A stretch of DNA of 64,000 nucleotides from Oxalicibacterium flavum (GTDB taxonomy: Bacteria; Pseudomonadota; Gammaproteobacteria; Burkholderiales; Burkholderiaceae_D), in contig NZ_BMCG01000001.1 in NCBI RefSeq assembly GCF_014635065.1, positions 620,001-684,000 on the forward strand, read 5' to 3'. Each line of letters begins with the position of its first letter. Positions within the stretch are counted from its first letter, which is position 1. Both the position numbers and the translations under genes were made by a program. The notes under the pieces are model-generated. The model was not told the origin of the DNA and did no database searches. It was given only the letters and a program-made list of their open reading frames with translations. Positions 42,927 to 52,040 of this stretch are shown here, piece after piece.

Positions 42927-43490
42927 ATGTCCCTTATCAATACGCAAGTGCAACCTTTCAAGGCCCAGGCTTTCCATAACGGCAAGTTCATCGAAGTCAC
43001 CGAGCAATCGCTGAAAGGCAAATGGTCCGTGCTGATCTTCATGCCGGCCGCCTTCACCTTCAACTGCCCGACCGAAATCGAAGATGCAGCTGACAACTAC
43101 GCAGAATTCCAGAAACTGGGCGCCGAAGTCTATATCGTCACGACCGACACCCACTTCTCGCACAAGGTCTGGCACGAAACCTCGCCAGCCGTCGGCAAAG
43201 CCAAGTTCCCGCTGGTCGGCGATCCGACCCACAAGCTGACCAACGCGTTCGGCGTGCACATTCCTGAAGACGGCCTGGCTCTGCGCGGCACCTTCGTCAT
43301 CAATCCGGAAGGCGTCATCAAGACCCTGGAAATCCACGACAACGCGATCGCACGCGACGTTTCGGAAACCGTTCGCAAGCTGAAGGCAGCCAAGTACGTT
43401 GCCGAGCATCCGAACGAAGTCTGCCCGGCCAAGTGGAAAGAAGGCGAAAAAACCATCGCTCCTTCGCTCGACCTCGTCGGCAAGATCTAA
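42927..43490 (+). CDS. ahpC: Alkyl hydroperoxide reductase subunit C (peroxiredoxin)
   Basis: A 187-residue typical 2-Cys peroxiredoxin of the cytoplasm. The peroxidatic Cys lies in FTFNCPTEIEDAADNY (about residue 47) and the resolving Cys in EVCPAKW (about 166), with TDTHFSHKVWHE between. It reduces hydroperoxides using electrons from AhpF, whose gene follows after 88 bases. AAGGAA lies seven bases before the ATG. Confidence 0.97.
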   Translation: MSLINTQVQPFKAQAFHNGKFIEVTEQSLKGKWSVLIFMPAAFTFNCPTEIEDAADNYAEFQKLGAEVYIVTTDTHFSHKVWHETSPAVGKAKFPLVGDPTHKLTNAFGVHIPEDGLALRGTFVINPEGVIKTLEIHDNAIARDVSETVRKLKAAKYVAEHPNEVCPAKWKEGEKTIAPSLDLVGKI

Positions 43491-43512
43491 GTCTCGACCG
43501 CAGTAGCAGCAA

Positions 43513-43538
43513 ATGTCCGGGCCGCGTGGCCCGGACAT
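43513..43538 (+). promoter_or_regulatory. Stem-loop between ahpC and ahpF
   Basis: ATGTCCGGGCC (43513-43523) pairs perfectly over 11 bp with GGCCCGGACAT (43528-43538) around a four-base loop. No T tract follows. Such a stem can protect the ahpC mRNA or partly stop transcription, giving more AhpC than AhpF. Confidence 0.7.
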
Positions 43539-43578
43539 GCAGGACCTTTATCAAACCGTAAAGAAAGCAGGGACCATC

Positions 43579-45174
43579 ATGTTGGATGCCAATCTCAAAA
43601 CCCAATTGCAGGCTTATTTGGAGAAGATCGTGCAGCCGATCGAGATCGTTGCATCGCTCGATGGCAGCGACAAGTCGCGCGAACTGCAGGAGCTCCTGCA
43701 GGAAATCGTCGTGCTCAGCAACAAGATCACGCTGATCGAACGCACCGATGACGACGAACGCAAACCCTCCTTTGTCATCAAGCGCCCGGACGCACACGCA
43801 GGCATTCAGTTCGCCGCGATTCCGATGGGCCACGAATTCACCTCGCTGGTGCTCGCCCTGTTGCAGACAGGCGGCCACCCGCTGAAGATCGAAGAATCGG
43901 TCGCCGAGCAGATCCGCAACCTGGATGGCGACTACGTCTTCGAGACCTATATGTCGCTGTCGTGCCATAACTGCCCGGAAGTGGTGCAGGCGCTGAACGT
44001 CATGGCGCTGCTCAACCCGCGCATCCGTGCCGTGACGATCGACGGCGGCCTGTTCCAGGACGAAGTCAAGCAACGCGACATCATGGCGGTGCCAACCACC
44101 TTCCTGAACGGCGAACCCTTCGAGTCGGGCCGCGTCAGCATCGAACAGATCCTGGCCAAGATCGACAAGGGTGGCGATACCCGCAAGGCGGCCGAACTGA
44201 GCAAGAAGGACCCGTTCGACGTGTTGATCGTCGGTGGCGGTCCGGCCGGTGCGGCAGCGGCGATCTATGCCGCGCGCAAAGGCATCCGTACCGGTGTCGT
44301 TGCAGAACGTTTCGGCGGCCAGGTGCTCGATACGCTGTCGATCGAAAACTTCGTCTCGGTACAGGAAACCGACGGCCCGAAATTCGCCGTCGCGCTCGAG
44401 CAGCACGTGCGTGCCTATGACGTCGATATCATGAACGTCCAGCAGGCAGCCGAGCTGGTGCCGGGCAAGACGATCGAGATCAAGCTCAAGAACGGCGCTT
44501 CGCTCAAGAGCAAGACTGTGATCCTCGCCACCGGCGCGCGCTGGAGAACCATCGACGTACCGGGCGAAGCCGAGTATCGCAACCACGGCGTGGCCTATTG
44601 CCCGCATTGCGACGGGCCGCTGTTCAAGGGCAAGCGCGTGGCCGTGATCGGCGGCGGCAACTCGGGCGTGGAAGCGGCGATCGATCTGGCCGGTATCGTC
44701 GGCCATGTGACGCTATTCGAGTTCGCACCCGAACTGCGCGCCGACGCCGTGCTGCAGAAGAAGCTCTACAGCCTGGCCAATGTCACCGTGATCACCTCGG
44801 CGCAGACTACCGAGATCACCGGCGACGGCAAGCGTGTCAACGGCATCGTCTACACGGACCGCAAGTCCGAAGAGACCAAAACGGTCGAACTGGAAGGCGT
44901 GTTCATCCAGATCGGCCTGGTGCCGAACACCGAATGGCTGAAGGGCACGGTGGCGCTGTCGCGCCACGGCGAGATCGAGGTCGATGCACACGGCCGCACC
45001 TCGGTGCCGGGCGTATTCGCTGCCGGCGACGTGACGACGGTGCCCTACAAGCAGATCGTGATCGCGGTCGGCGAAGGCGCGAAGGCATCGCTGTCGGCCT
45101 TCGACCATCTGATCCGCAGCTCGGTCGACGACGACATCGTCGCCACCAAGAGCGGCGAGACCATTCCTGCCTGA
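43579..45174 (+). CDS. ahpF: Alkyl hydroperoxide reductase subunit F
   Basis: A 531-residue NADH-dependent disulfide reductase. The N-terminal double thioredoxin-fold domain has the active site [10 protein letters not shown] (about residue 130); the flavoprotein part has FAD-binding [18 protein letters not shown], the redox pair [10 protein letters not shown] (about 350), NADH-binding [14 protein letters not shown] and the C-terminal FAD block [15 protein letters not shown]. It recycles AhpC. The start at 43579 gives the normal AhpF N terminus; the frame is open further upstream through the stem-loop. Confidence 0.97.
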   Translation: MLDANLKTQLQAYLEKIVQPIEIVASLDGSDKSRELQELLQEIVVLSNKITLIERTDDDERKPSFVIKRPDAHAGIQFAAIPMGHEFTSLVLALLQTGGHPLKIEESVAEQIRNLDGDYVFETYMSLSCHNCPEVVQALNVMALLNPRIRAVTIDGGLFQDEVKQRDIMAVPTTFLNGEPFESGRVSIEQILAKIDKGGDTRKAAELSKKDPFDVLIVGGGPAGAAAAIYAARKGIRTGVVAERFGGQVLDTLSIENFVSVQETDGPKFAVALEQHVRAYDVDIMNVQQAAELVPGKTIEIKLKNGASLKSKTVILATGARWRTIDVPGEAEYRNHGVAYCPHCDGPLFKGKRVAVIGGGNSGVEAAIDLAGIVGHVTLFEFAPELRADAVLQKKLYSLANVTVITSAQTTEITGDGKRVNGIVYTDRKSEETKTVELEGVFIQIGLVPNTEWLKGTVALSRHGEIEVDAHGRTSVPGVFAAGDVTTVPYKQIVIAVGEGAKASLSAFDHLIRSSVDDDIVATKSGETIPA

Positions 45175-45196
45175 TACGCCTCGTCAGCCTGAAACG

Positions 45197-45228
45197 AAAA
45201 AAGCCGCAGCAATGCGGCTTTTCTTTTT
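45197..45228 (+). terminator. Intrinsic terminator after ahpF
   Basis: AAAAAGCCGCA pairs with TGCGGCTTTTCTTTTT around a short loop, 23 bases after the ahpF stop. Confidence 0.85.
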
Positions 45229-45290
45229 GGTCCAACGTGCGACAGCACGGCCGGTGCATGACAACGCCGGCCTGTCGCAGGGAAAGCGGC

Positions 45291-45350
45291 TCAGCGCAGC
45301 AGCAAGACCAGCACGATGATGACGAGCAATGTTCCTATTCCGATATACAT
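45291..45350 (-). CDS. Tiny membrane peptide, 19 residues
   Basis: The minus strand encodes MYIGIGTLLVIIVLVLLLR, a single hydrophobic helix ending in Arg, followed by TGA. GGAGGGAAG lies four to eight bases before the ATG, one of the best ribosome sites in the area. I recall similar tiny MYIG-type peptides in proteobacteria, without known role. It lies alone between the ahpF terminator and ompW. Confidence 0.6.
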   Translation of the reverse strand: MYIGIGTLLVIIVLVLLLR

Positions 45351-45550
45351 ATGACTTCCCTCCAAATGGATGAATGAGGTCATGAAATCATGGACCTGTC
45401 GCGCCGCTCTGTTCGCTACGTCACATTGATGCAGGCAAGCATCCTCATTTTTTGCAAACAGCGATTCAACTTCCCGGCAAGTTGCTGCACAATGAACACG
45501 CTTACGGCAACCTTCGCCTGAAGGTACACAACAACACTGAGGAGATCATG

Positions 45551-46297
45551 ATGAAGATGTCCAGTCCATCCAGCATGTCCCGCTTTGCCGCCTTCTCCAC
45601 GCTGTCTGCATTTTCCGCGCTTGCCATGCTGGCCTCACCGGCCTCGGCACAGACCGCCGGAAGCAATGTCTTCAACGTCGGCTGGTTCCACTTGTATACC
45701 GACGATTCGAGCCAGCCGCTGACCCGCACTTCGCCACCGCCATCGTTCACCTATGCCGGCAGCGGCTCTTCCGTCGGCAGTGCCGACACGCTGGGCATCG
45801 CCTATACGCGCTATCTGACCGATCACTTCTCGCTCACGCTCGACGCCGGCGTGCCGCCCAAGTTCAAGCTCGACGGCAGCGGCACGCTGGCGCCGCTCGG
45901 CCGGCTCGGCACCGCCAAGCAATGGAGTCCCGCCATCGTTGCCAAATGGCACTTCGGCGAACCCACACAGAAATGGCGTCCCTATGTCGGCGTGGGCGTC
46001 ACCCACGTCTGGTACTCGAGCGTCAACCTGTCGCCATCCCTGCAGGGACTGGTCACGGGCGGCACCGGCACGGCGACCGCCAACCTGAGCTCGTCGTGGG
46101 CGCCGGTTGCCAATGTCGGCGTCAACTACAGCCTCAACGAAAAATGGTCGATCGGCTTCTCGCTGTCCTATATTCCGCTCGACACCGATGCCGAGATCAT
46201 CGGCCGCAATGCCGCCGGCACCGTCATCAGTCGCCACAACACCAATCTGACGCTCGATCCCTACGTGGGCTTCCTGTCGATCGGCTATCGCTTCTGA
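45551..46297 (+). CDS. OmpW family outer membrane protein
   Basis: A 248-residue small beta-barrel protein. A signal peptide ends at ASPASAQT, and the barrel shows alternating strands with OmpW features: VGWFHLYTDDSS, LGIAYTRYLTDHFSLTLDAGVP, RPYVGVGVTHVWYS, and the ending LDPYVGFLSIGYRF with terminal Phe. OmpW-type barrels form narrow hydrophobic channels. GAGGAG lies upstream; the ATG at 45548 is an equal alternative. It ends before an intrinsic terminator. Confidence 0.88.
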   Translation: MKMSSPSSMSRFAAFSTLSAFSALAMLASPASAQTAGSNVFNVGWFHLYTDDSSQPLTRTSPPPSFTYAGSGSSVGSADTLGIAYTRYLTDHFSLTLDAGVPPKFKLDGSGTLAPLGRLGTAKQWSPAIVAKWHFGEPTQKWRPYVGVGVTHVWYSSVNLSPSLQGLVTGGTGTATANLSSSWAPVANVGVNYSLNEKWSIGFSLSYIPLDTDAEIIGRNAAGTVISRHNTNLTLDPYVGFLSIGYRF

Positions 46298-46318
46298 CCC
46301 CGTTTCCCCGCCTTCCCG

Positions 46319-46342
46319 CGGCCGCCTTGTGCGGCCGTTTTT
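46319..46342 (+). terminator. Intrinsic terminator after ompW
   Basis: CGGCCGC (46319-46325) pairs with GCGGCCG (46331-46337), followed by five T. Confidence 0.8.
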
Positions 46343-46491
46343 GTCGGCCGTTCGCCACACCTTTCGTGTCGTACAACAAGATTTAACAGTGCCGCGCCCG
46401 CTCATGGGTGTGCCAGCCAGCCTTATCTGGGTATGATGTTTCTCAGAAGAATGAAATCCGCGGCACAGACCGCTGACCAGGAGACATCATC

Positions 46492-48327
46492 ATGCAGGCC
46501 CTTGCACGCACACTTTCGAGGCTGGGTATCGGCGCCCGGCTCTTCCTGACCCTTTTCCCCTTGCTCGTACTGCTGGTGGGCGGCCTGCTGTTCGTCGGCA
46601 ACCGCACCACCGTCGCCGCGATCGAACGCCAGGCAGCCGATGCCATCATCGCGCAGGCAAAACTGGCCGCAGCGACCTCCTCCGACCTTGGCACGCTGCG
46701 CGCGCGTTTGCAGACACTGAAGGTCGGTCAGACCGGTGCTTACATCGTGCTGGAAGACGGCAAGCTGCCGCCAGCGCAGTCGGACGGACTTCCCTATCAG
46801 GCGCTGTTGCAGCAGAAGGAAGGCATGCTGCATTACCAGCCGGCCGGCAAACCCGTGCACCTGGCAGCAGTCACCCATGTGGCGGATCGCAACTGGACCA
46901 TCGTCGGCGACACCGTAGCCGACGAATTCACGGGCGACGCGCATTCCCGCTACCTGATGCTTGCCGGCGGCGCGCTGCTCGCGCTGATCCTCATCATGAC
47001 CGTGCTGCATCTGAGCCTGCGCCGGCACATAGGCGCCCCCTTGCGCCAGGCCACGCTGCTGGCGCGCCAGCTTGCCACCGGCGATCTGACCACGCGCGTC
47101 GAACATCGCCGCCATGACGAAATGGGCCAGCTGCTCGGCGCCGTCAACAGCATCGGCCAGGGACTGGCCAACGTCGTCTGGCACATCCGGCAGGGCACGG
47201 AAAGGCTGACGACCGCCACCGGCGAGATTGCCGCCGGCAACCTGGACCTGTCGTCACGCACCGAACAGCAGGCCGGCTCGCTGGAGGAAACCGCCTCCGC
47301 GATGGAACAGATGACTTCCACCGTCAAGGGCAACGCCGGCAATGCCACCGAAGCCAATCGCCTCGCGCGCACCGCATCGGAAGTGGCAGTCAAGGGCGGC
47401 GAAGTGGTCGGCGAGGTCGTGCATACGATGGAAGCGATCGACCAGTCCTCGCGCCGTATCGTCGATATCATCGGCGTCATCGACGGCATCGCGTTCCAGA
47501 CCAACATCCTCGCGCTCAACGCTGCCGTCGAAGCGGCCCGCGCCGGCGAACAGGGGCGCGGCTTCGCGGTGGTGGCAGGCGAGGTGCGCAACCTGGCGCA
47601 GCGCAGCTCGGCCGCCGCCAAGGAGATCAAGACGCTGATCGAGGATTCCGCAAGGCGCGTGCAGGATGGTGGCAAGCTCGTCGCGCATGCCGGCTCAACC
47701 ATGCGGGAAGTCGTCGCCAGCATCCAGCGCGTCGATGCCATCATGGAAGAAATCAGCAATGCCAGCCGCGAACAGAGCATCGGCATCGAACAGGTCAACG
47801 AAGCCATCGCCCAGATGGATCAGGTCACGCAGCAGAACGCCGCGCTGGTCGAACAGGCCGCGGCGGCAGCCGACGCCCTGCAGAACCAGACCGCCGAACT
47901 GAAGAACGTGGTCGACGTCTTCAAGATCAAGAGCGGCAGCCACGGTTCGCAACAGGAAGCACTCGAGATGGTGGAAAAAGCCATCGATGCCATGCGCGAG
48001 CAGGGCATAGAAAAAGCGTTTGCCGACATCAACAACAAGCTCGGCCCGTTCTGCGACCGCGATCTGTACGTGGTCGTCTATGACATGCAGGGCAGGAACC
48101 TGGCCCACGGCGCCAACGAGTCGCTGATCGGGAAAGACCTGATCGACGCCAAGGACGGCGCCGGCAACCTGTTCGTGCGCGAACGCATCGCCATCATCGA
48201 GGAACGCGGCAAGGGCTGGCAGGATTACATGTTCCTCAACCCGATCAGCAAGCAGATCGAGGCCAAGTCCATGTATCTGGACCGGTATCAGGACATGATC
48301 GTCGGCTGTGGCGTTTACAAGACCTGA
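46492..48327 (+). CDS. Methyl-accepting chemotaxis protein with C-terminal Cache domain
   Basis: A 611-residue chemoreceptor. It has a first helix (about 16-36), a short periplasmic single-Cache domain (about 60-145, [13 protein letters not shown] to [11 protein letters not shown]), a second helix (about 154-174), HAMP, and the signalling hairpin with tip [22 protein letters not shown]. After the hairpin, about residues 490-611 form a second Cache-type domain ([47 protein letters not shown]). By topology this extra domain is cytoplasmic, which is unusual because such domains are normally periplasmic. AGGAGA precedes the ATG. It is an orphan receptor with no che genes nearby. Confidence 0.92.
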   Translation: MQALARTLSRLGIGARLFLTLFPLLVLLVGGLLFVGNRTTVAAIERQAADAIIAQAKLAAATSSDLGTLRARLQTLKVGQTGAYIVLEDGKLPPAQSDGLPYQALLQQKEGMLHYQPAGKPVHLAAVTHVADRNWTIVGDTVADEFTGDAHSRYLMLAGGALLALILIMTVLHLSLRRHIGAPLRQATLLARQLATGDLTTRVEHRRHDEMGQLLGAVNSIGQGLANVVWHIRQGTERLTTATGEIAAGNLDLSSRTEQQAGSLEETASAMEQMTSTVKGNAGNATEANRLARTASEVAVKGGEVVGEVVHTMEAIDQSSRRIVDIIGVIDGIAFQTNILALNAAVEAARAGEQGRGFAVVAGEVRNLAQRSSAAAKEIKTLIEDSARRVQDGGKLVAHAGSTMREVVASIQRVDAIMEEISNASREQSIGIEQVNEAIAQMDQVTQQNAALVEQAAAAADALQNQTAELKNVVDVFKIKSGSHGSQQEALEMVEKAIDAMREQGIEKAFADINNKLGPFCDRDLYVVVYDMQGRNLAHGANESLIGKDLIDAKDGAGNLFVRERIAIIEERGKGWQDYMFLNPISKQIEAKSMYLDRYQDMIVGCGVYKT

Positions 48328-48426
48328 CGGAAGAGCGCCGATTACCGTTCTTCGTGCCTCAGCCCACCAACGAACCACACGCGTCGTGCTAAGCTGATTG
48401 CACCACTATTCCCGAAGGAGGCGATC

Positions 48427-48651
48427 ATGGCCATCAAGAAATTGAGCACGCAGGAGTTCCTCGACGAACTCAATCGCAACCTCAAGGAGCATCCGGGCTA
48501 CGAGGAATGGATGCAGTTCGTGCCGCCGCCCGACGGCGTGGTGCCGGATACCGTCGAAGGCTTCGAGCGCGCGGGGCCGGAACCGCGGCATTCGCTCTAC
48601 GATCTGGTGGCGCTCAAGGTCGGCGAAGCGTTCGAGATCTTCCCGAAATAA
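48427..48651 (+). CDS. Small hypothetical protein
   Basis: A 74-residue soluble protein, not recognised: MAIKKLSTQEFLDELNRNLK at the start, YEEWMQFVPPPDGVVPDTVEGFE in the middle, and LYDLVALKVGEAFEIFPK at the end. AAGGAGG lies seven bases before the ATG, which strongly supports translation. It is monocistronic and converges on the histidine kinase gene. Confidence 0.75.
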   Translation: MAIKKLSTQEFLDELNRNLKEHPGYEEWMQFVPPPDGVVPDTVEGFERAGPEPRHSLYDLVALKVGEAFEIFPK

Positions 48652-48685
48652 TTCCACGCGCCCAGCGACTTCCTTCCGCGCACCT

Positions 48686-50080
48686 TCAGCCGTGTGAACG
48701 GCGCGGCAGATCGAGAATGGCGTCAAGCCCGCCACCTTCCCGATTGCGCAGCGTCAGCGCGCCATGGTGCGCCTGCGCCACGGTGCGCGCAATGCTCAGG
48801 CCGAGGCCGAAGCCACCGGTCTTCGGATTGCGCGAACCTTCCACCCGCATGAAGGGTTCCATCACCTGCTCGAGCATGTCCGGCGGAATGCCCGGACCGC
48901 GATCGCTGATGACGATACGCAGGTTTTCCGCATTGTCGATGACGTCGATGCGCGCCTGTTCGCCATAACGGATGGCGTTCTCCAGCAGGTTCTGCAGACA
49001 GCGGCGCAGACTGCGCGCATAGCCGGGAATCGGTGCCGCGCTGCCGACGACGACGACATGGGCGCCGATTTCCTCGGCATCCAGCCGCAGGCTGTCGAGC
49101 AGGGTATCGATATCGACGCTGCGCAACTGCTCGTCGCTGTCAATGTTGCGCACGAAGTGCAGGGTGGAAGTGACCATGGCTTCCATCTCGTCGAGGTCCT
49201 TGCGGAATTTCTCGCGTGCCGCTTCGTCGCCGAGCATCTCGGTACGCAGCTTCATGCGCGTGATCGGCGAACGCAGATCGTGCGAGACCGCTGCCAGAAA
49301 GCGCGTGCGCTCGGCGATGCTGTCGATGAGCTTGCGCTGCATCATGTTGAATGCCTGTGCCGCCTGCCGCACTTCCACCGGACCGGTGACGTCCAGCGGC
49401 GGGCTATGGATGTTCTCGCCGAGCCGCTCGGCCGCGTTGGCGAGTTTCTTCAGCGGCTGCATGACCAGCCGCACCACCACCAGCGCAATCAGCACGATGG
49501 CGACGATGCGCAGGACATAGATGCGCATCAGGTAATCGTAGAGCGCCGTCATCGGCGCCATGCTCAGGCCCGCCTGACCTTCCTGCGCATCGATCTGCAG
49601 CCAGCGGCGGTCCGGCAGTTCCACCTGCAGGACGAAATGCCCGGAAGGGAAGTTGTCGCGGAAGAGGGACAGGAAATCGTTCTTGCCGCCCTGGTCGGTC
49701 TGCAGCTCGGCCTTGAGGAAGCGTGTCTGCAAGGGCTGACCGACCTGCTGCTCCAGCACGTGATCGAACATCTGCGTGATGGCCGCATGATGCGTTTCGA
49801 GCGCGGGCAATCTTTCCGTGGGCTGCGCAATCTCGCGCATGCTGAAGCGCGGTTCGTTCAGACTCTGCAGGATGGCGGAGCGCTGATCGGGTGGCGCCGC
49901 CTGCAGCAGACGGATGCGCATCGCGAGCTCACTCGCAACCAGGCGCGTCGGCACTTCCATCGCCTTGCCATAGCGCATGTCGAACCAGATGGTGCCGGTC
50001 AGGAACTGTGCCGCCAGCATGCCGATCACCATGATGATGACCAGCCGACCCGTCAGCGAACGTGGCCAGAGCCGTTTCAT
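48686..50080 (-). CDS. Sensor histidine kinase, EnvZ type
   Basis: A 464-residue membrane sensor kinase. Helices at about 10-30 and 165-185 enclose a periplasmic sensor region; then HAMP, the H-box FLAAVSHDLRSPITRMKLRTE with the phosphorylated His, the N-box LLENAIRYG, and ATP-lid boxes DRGPGIPPDML and GGFGLGLSIARTV. It phosphorylates the OmpR-type regulator, whose stop overlaps its ATG. The stimulus is unknown. Confidence 0.95.
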   Translation of the reverse strand: MKRLWPRSLTGRLVIIMVIGMLAAQFLTGTIWFDMRYGKAMEVPTRLVASELAMRIRLLQAAPPDQRSAILQSLNEPRFSMREIAQPTERLPALETHHAAITQMFDHVLEQQVGQPLQTRFLKAELQTDQGGKNDFLSLFRDNFPSGHFVLQVELPDRRWLQIDAQEGQAGLSMAPMTALYDYLMRIYVLRIVAIVLIALVVVRLVMQPLKKLANAAERLGENIHSPPLDVTGPVEVRQAAQAFNMMQRKLIDSIAERTRFLAAVSHDLRSPITRMKLRTEMLGDEAAREKFRKDLDEMEAMVTSTLHFVRNIDSDEQLRSVDIDTLLDSLRLDAEEIGAHVVVVGSAAPIPGYARSLRRCLQNLLENAIRYGEQARIDVIDNAENLRIVISDRGPGIPPDMLEQVMEPFMRVEGSRNPKTGGFGLGLSIARTVAQAHHGALTLRNREGGGLDAILDLPRRSHG

Positions 50081-50799
50081 TGTTCGATGGCGACTTCGGC
50101 GGTCAGCATGTAGCCGGTATTGCGCACGGTACGGATCAGGGCCGGATGGCGCGGGTTTTCTTCCAGATGCTGGCGCAAGCGGCTGACGCAAACGTCGATC
50201 GAACGATCGAAGGGCAGGCTTTCCTTGCTATAGACGTTATTGAGCAGATACTCGCGGCTCAACGGACGATTGGCATGGTCGAGCAGGGTTCGCAGCACCA
50301 TGTAATCCGAACTGCCGAGCGAGATGACGGGACCTTCCGCCGTTTGCACCTGGCGCGCACGCGTATCGAGCCGCCAGCCGGAGAAGGTGATGAAGGCCGG
50401 CTCTTCACGCGCGCTCTGGAACGGATAGCTGCGCGCACGCTTCAGCACTGCCTTGATGCGCGCCACCAGTTCGCGCGGGTCGAAGGGCTTGGGCATGTAG
50501 TCGTCGGCGCCGACCTCGAGACCGACGATGCGATCCACCGGCGAACCGCGTGCAGTCAGCATGATGACAGGCGTCTCGTGTCGCACGCGCAGTTCGCGGC
50601 ACAGGGCCAAACCATCCTCGTCCGGCATCATCACATCCAGCACGATCAGATCGATCTGCACGGTCGCCAGCACCTGCCGCATCTCCTTGCCGTCAGCGGC
50701 AGTCCAGACGCGATAGTCGGAAGACTGCAGGTAATCGGACAGTAGCTGGCGAATCTCCGGGTCGTCGTCAACGACGAGGATATGATCGGATTTACTCAT
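50077..50799 (-). CDS. OmpR family response regulator
   Basis: A 240-residue regulator: a receiver with ILVVDDDPEIR and phosphoacceptor Asp in LIVLDVMMPDEDG, and a winged helix-turn-helix output domain (LGSSDYMVLRTLLDHANRPLS, then SRLRQHLEENPRHP). It pairs with the overlapping kinase gene. The start at 50799 begins the receiver properly. A perfect inverted repeat 63 bases upstream may be its own binding site. Confidence 0.95.
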   Translation of the reverse strand: MSKSDHILVVDDDPEIRQLLSDYLQSSDYRVWTAADGKEMRQVLATVQIDLIVLDVMMPDEDGLALCRELRVRHETPVIMLTARGSPVDRIVGLEVGADDYMPKPFDPRELVARIKAVLKRARSYPFQSAREEPAFITFSGWRLDTRARQVQTAEGPVISLGSSDYMVLRTLLDHANRPLSREYLLNNVYSKESLPFDRSIDVCVSRLRQHLEENPRHPALIRTVRNTGYMLTAEVAIEQ

Positions 50800-51196
50800 G
50801 GCAGGATGGATGCAGGAAACCAACAGGATTGAACGGAACCACGAAAGGCAAGCCGCATTTTTGTAATCGAATATGTTGCACGACGCATCCGACACATTCG
50901 ATTACATTTCTCTCGAATAACGCCGAGCCGGCTGCGCAACCACTGCATGATCTGATGCATGGCCGCAAATCATTATCCTACAAAAGGTCTATTGCCATGC
51001 ACGTCAACACGTCCGAACTCCGGATGCGAAGAAGCGCGGCTCCTTGATTCACCGTCACCGGCGAACTGCCTTCATGACACCTGCGCTTCACCTTTCCAGG
51101 CTCCGGCTGGTGTAATCTTTCATTACCGCGGCACAAAGAAGCCGCCTTCCAGAAAACACCCTCCGTACCGGCGGTACAGGAAGGGGCGGAGGAGAC
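50800..51196. other. Divergent intergenic region
   Basis: This 397-base gap between the response regulator gene and a lipoprotein gene contains the 11-bp inverted repeat at 50862-50906. It is otherwise unremarkable: no hairpin with a T tract and no frame with a ribosome site apart from GGGGCGGAGGAGAC just before the lipoprotein start. Confidence 0.5.
50862..50906. promoter_or_regulatory. Perfect 11-bp inverted repeat upstream of the two-component genes
   Basis: TGTAATCGAAT (50862-50872) and ATTCGATTACA (50896-50906) are exact inverted copies separated by 23 bases. The arms are two helical turns plus apart (34 bases centre to centre). The element lies in the promoter zone of the regulator gene. 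It could be an autoregulatory site or a hairpin. Confidence 0.5.
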
Positions 51197-51751
51197 ATGA
51201 GAAAGACAGCCTGCGTCCTGCTTGCCCTGTGCATGGTCGCCTGCAACAACAGCGACGACATCAGGACCGGCGAAGCGGCACAGCGGCACGCGCTGCTGTC
51301 GGAGCCAGCCTTTGCCTTCGATGCGCAAGAGTTTGCCGATGCGTTCAACGCCGCGGCGCGCCGGCACGGCAGCGCTTTCCGCATCGATCACATCGACGTC
51401 CGGCATGGCGCCGTGCATGACTACTTTCAGCAGGTGTTCGGTGCCGGCATGTCGCTCACGGCCGGCATTTCCAAGGAAAGCGGCCGCATCACGAGCGTGA
51501 CGGCACTGGTGAATGGCAGCGATGCGGACGCCGACCGCAAGAAGCTGCTGATACTCGCCGAGATCGTCATGAGCGCCACCAATCCCCGTCTGCCGCGCGA
51601 GCAGAGCGTTGCCACCGCAACGGCCATGCTGCAGGAAGTCAGTGCCTCATCGGACGCCCATCCCTTTCCGCAACGCTTTGTCGACCACGTCCGCTACGGC
51701 CTGCGCAATGACAGCGGCGTCGGCTATTGGTTGATCGCCAATCCGGCATGA
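51197..51751 (+). CDS. Lipoprotein of unknown function
   Basis: A 184-residue protein with a lipoprotein signal (MRKTACVLLALCMVAC; lipid-modified Cys at residue 16). The mature part is a mixed alpha/beta sequence with no recognised family. GGAGGAG lies four bases before the ATG. It stands divergent from the two-component system, so its expression could depend on that regulator; this is only a positional guess. Confidence 0.8.
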   Translation: MRKTACVLLALCMVACNNSDDIRTGEAAQRHALLSEPAFAFDAQEFADAFNAAARRHGSAFRIDHIDVRHGAVHDYFQQVFGAGMSLTAGISKESGRITSVTALVNGSDADADRKKLLILAEIVMSATNPRLPREQSVATATAMLQEVSASSDAHPFPQRFVDHVRYGLRNDSGVGYWLIANPA

Positions 51752-52040
51752 CCTAGAGTGATAGACGCAGCCCCGCGATTTGGAACATGCGGATGCGGCT
51801 GGTATCATGATGGCCAGCAATGTCGCTCCCGATCGGCCGATCGCCGATCGTTCCAGGGAATTTCCAGCACCATCTTTCGCGGGATGACCGCTTCATCCCG
51901 TTCGGCGCCCACGGCGCCACCGCACTGCAGCAGAATGCGGATCCTGGCTCGTACCATCCGCCGCTGAACTTCCTGCGATATCGTCGCCGACACGAGGTGT
52001 CATCCGATCCATCAACATCCGCTCTGTGGAGGAAACCGGT

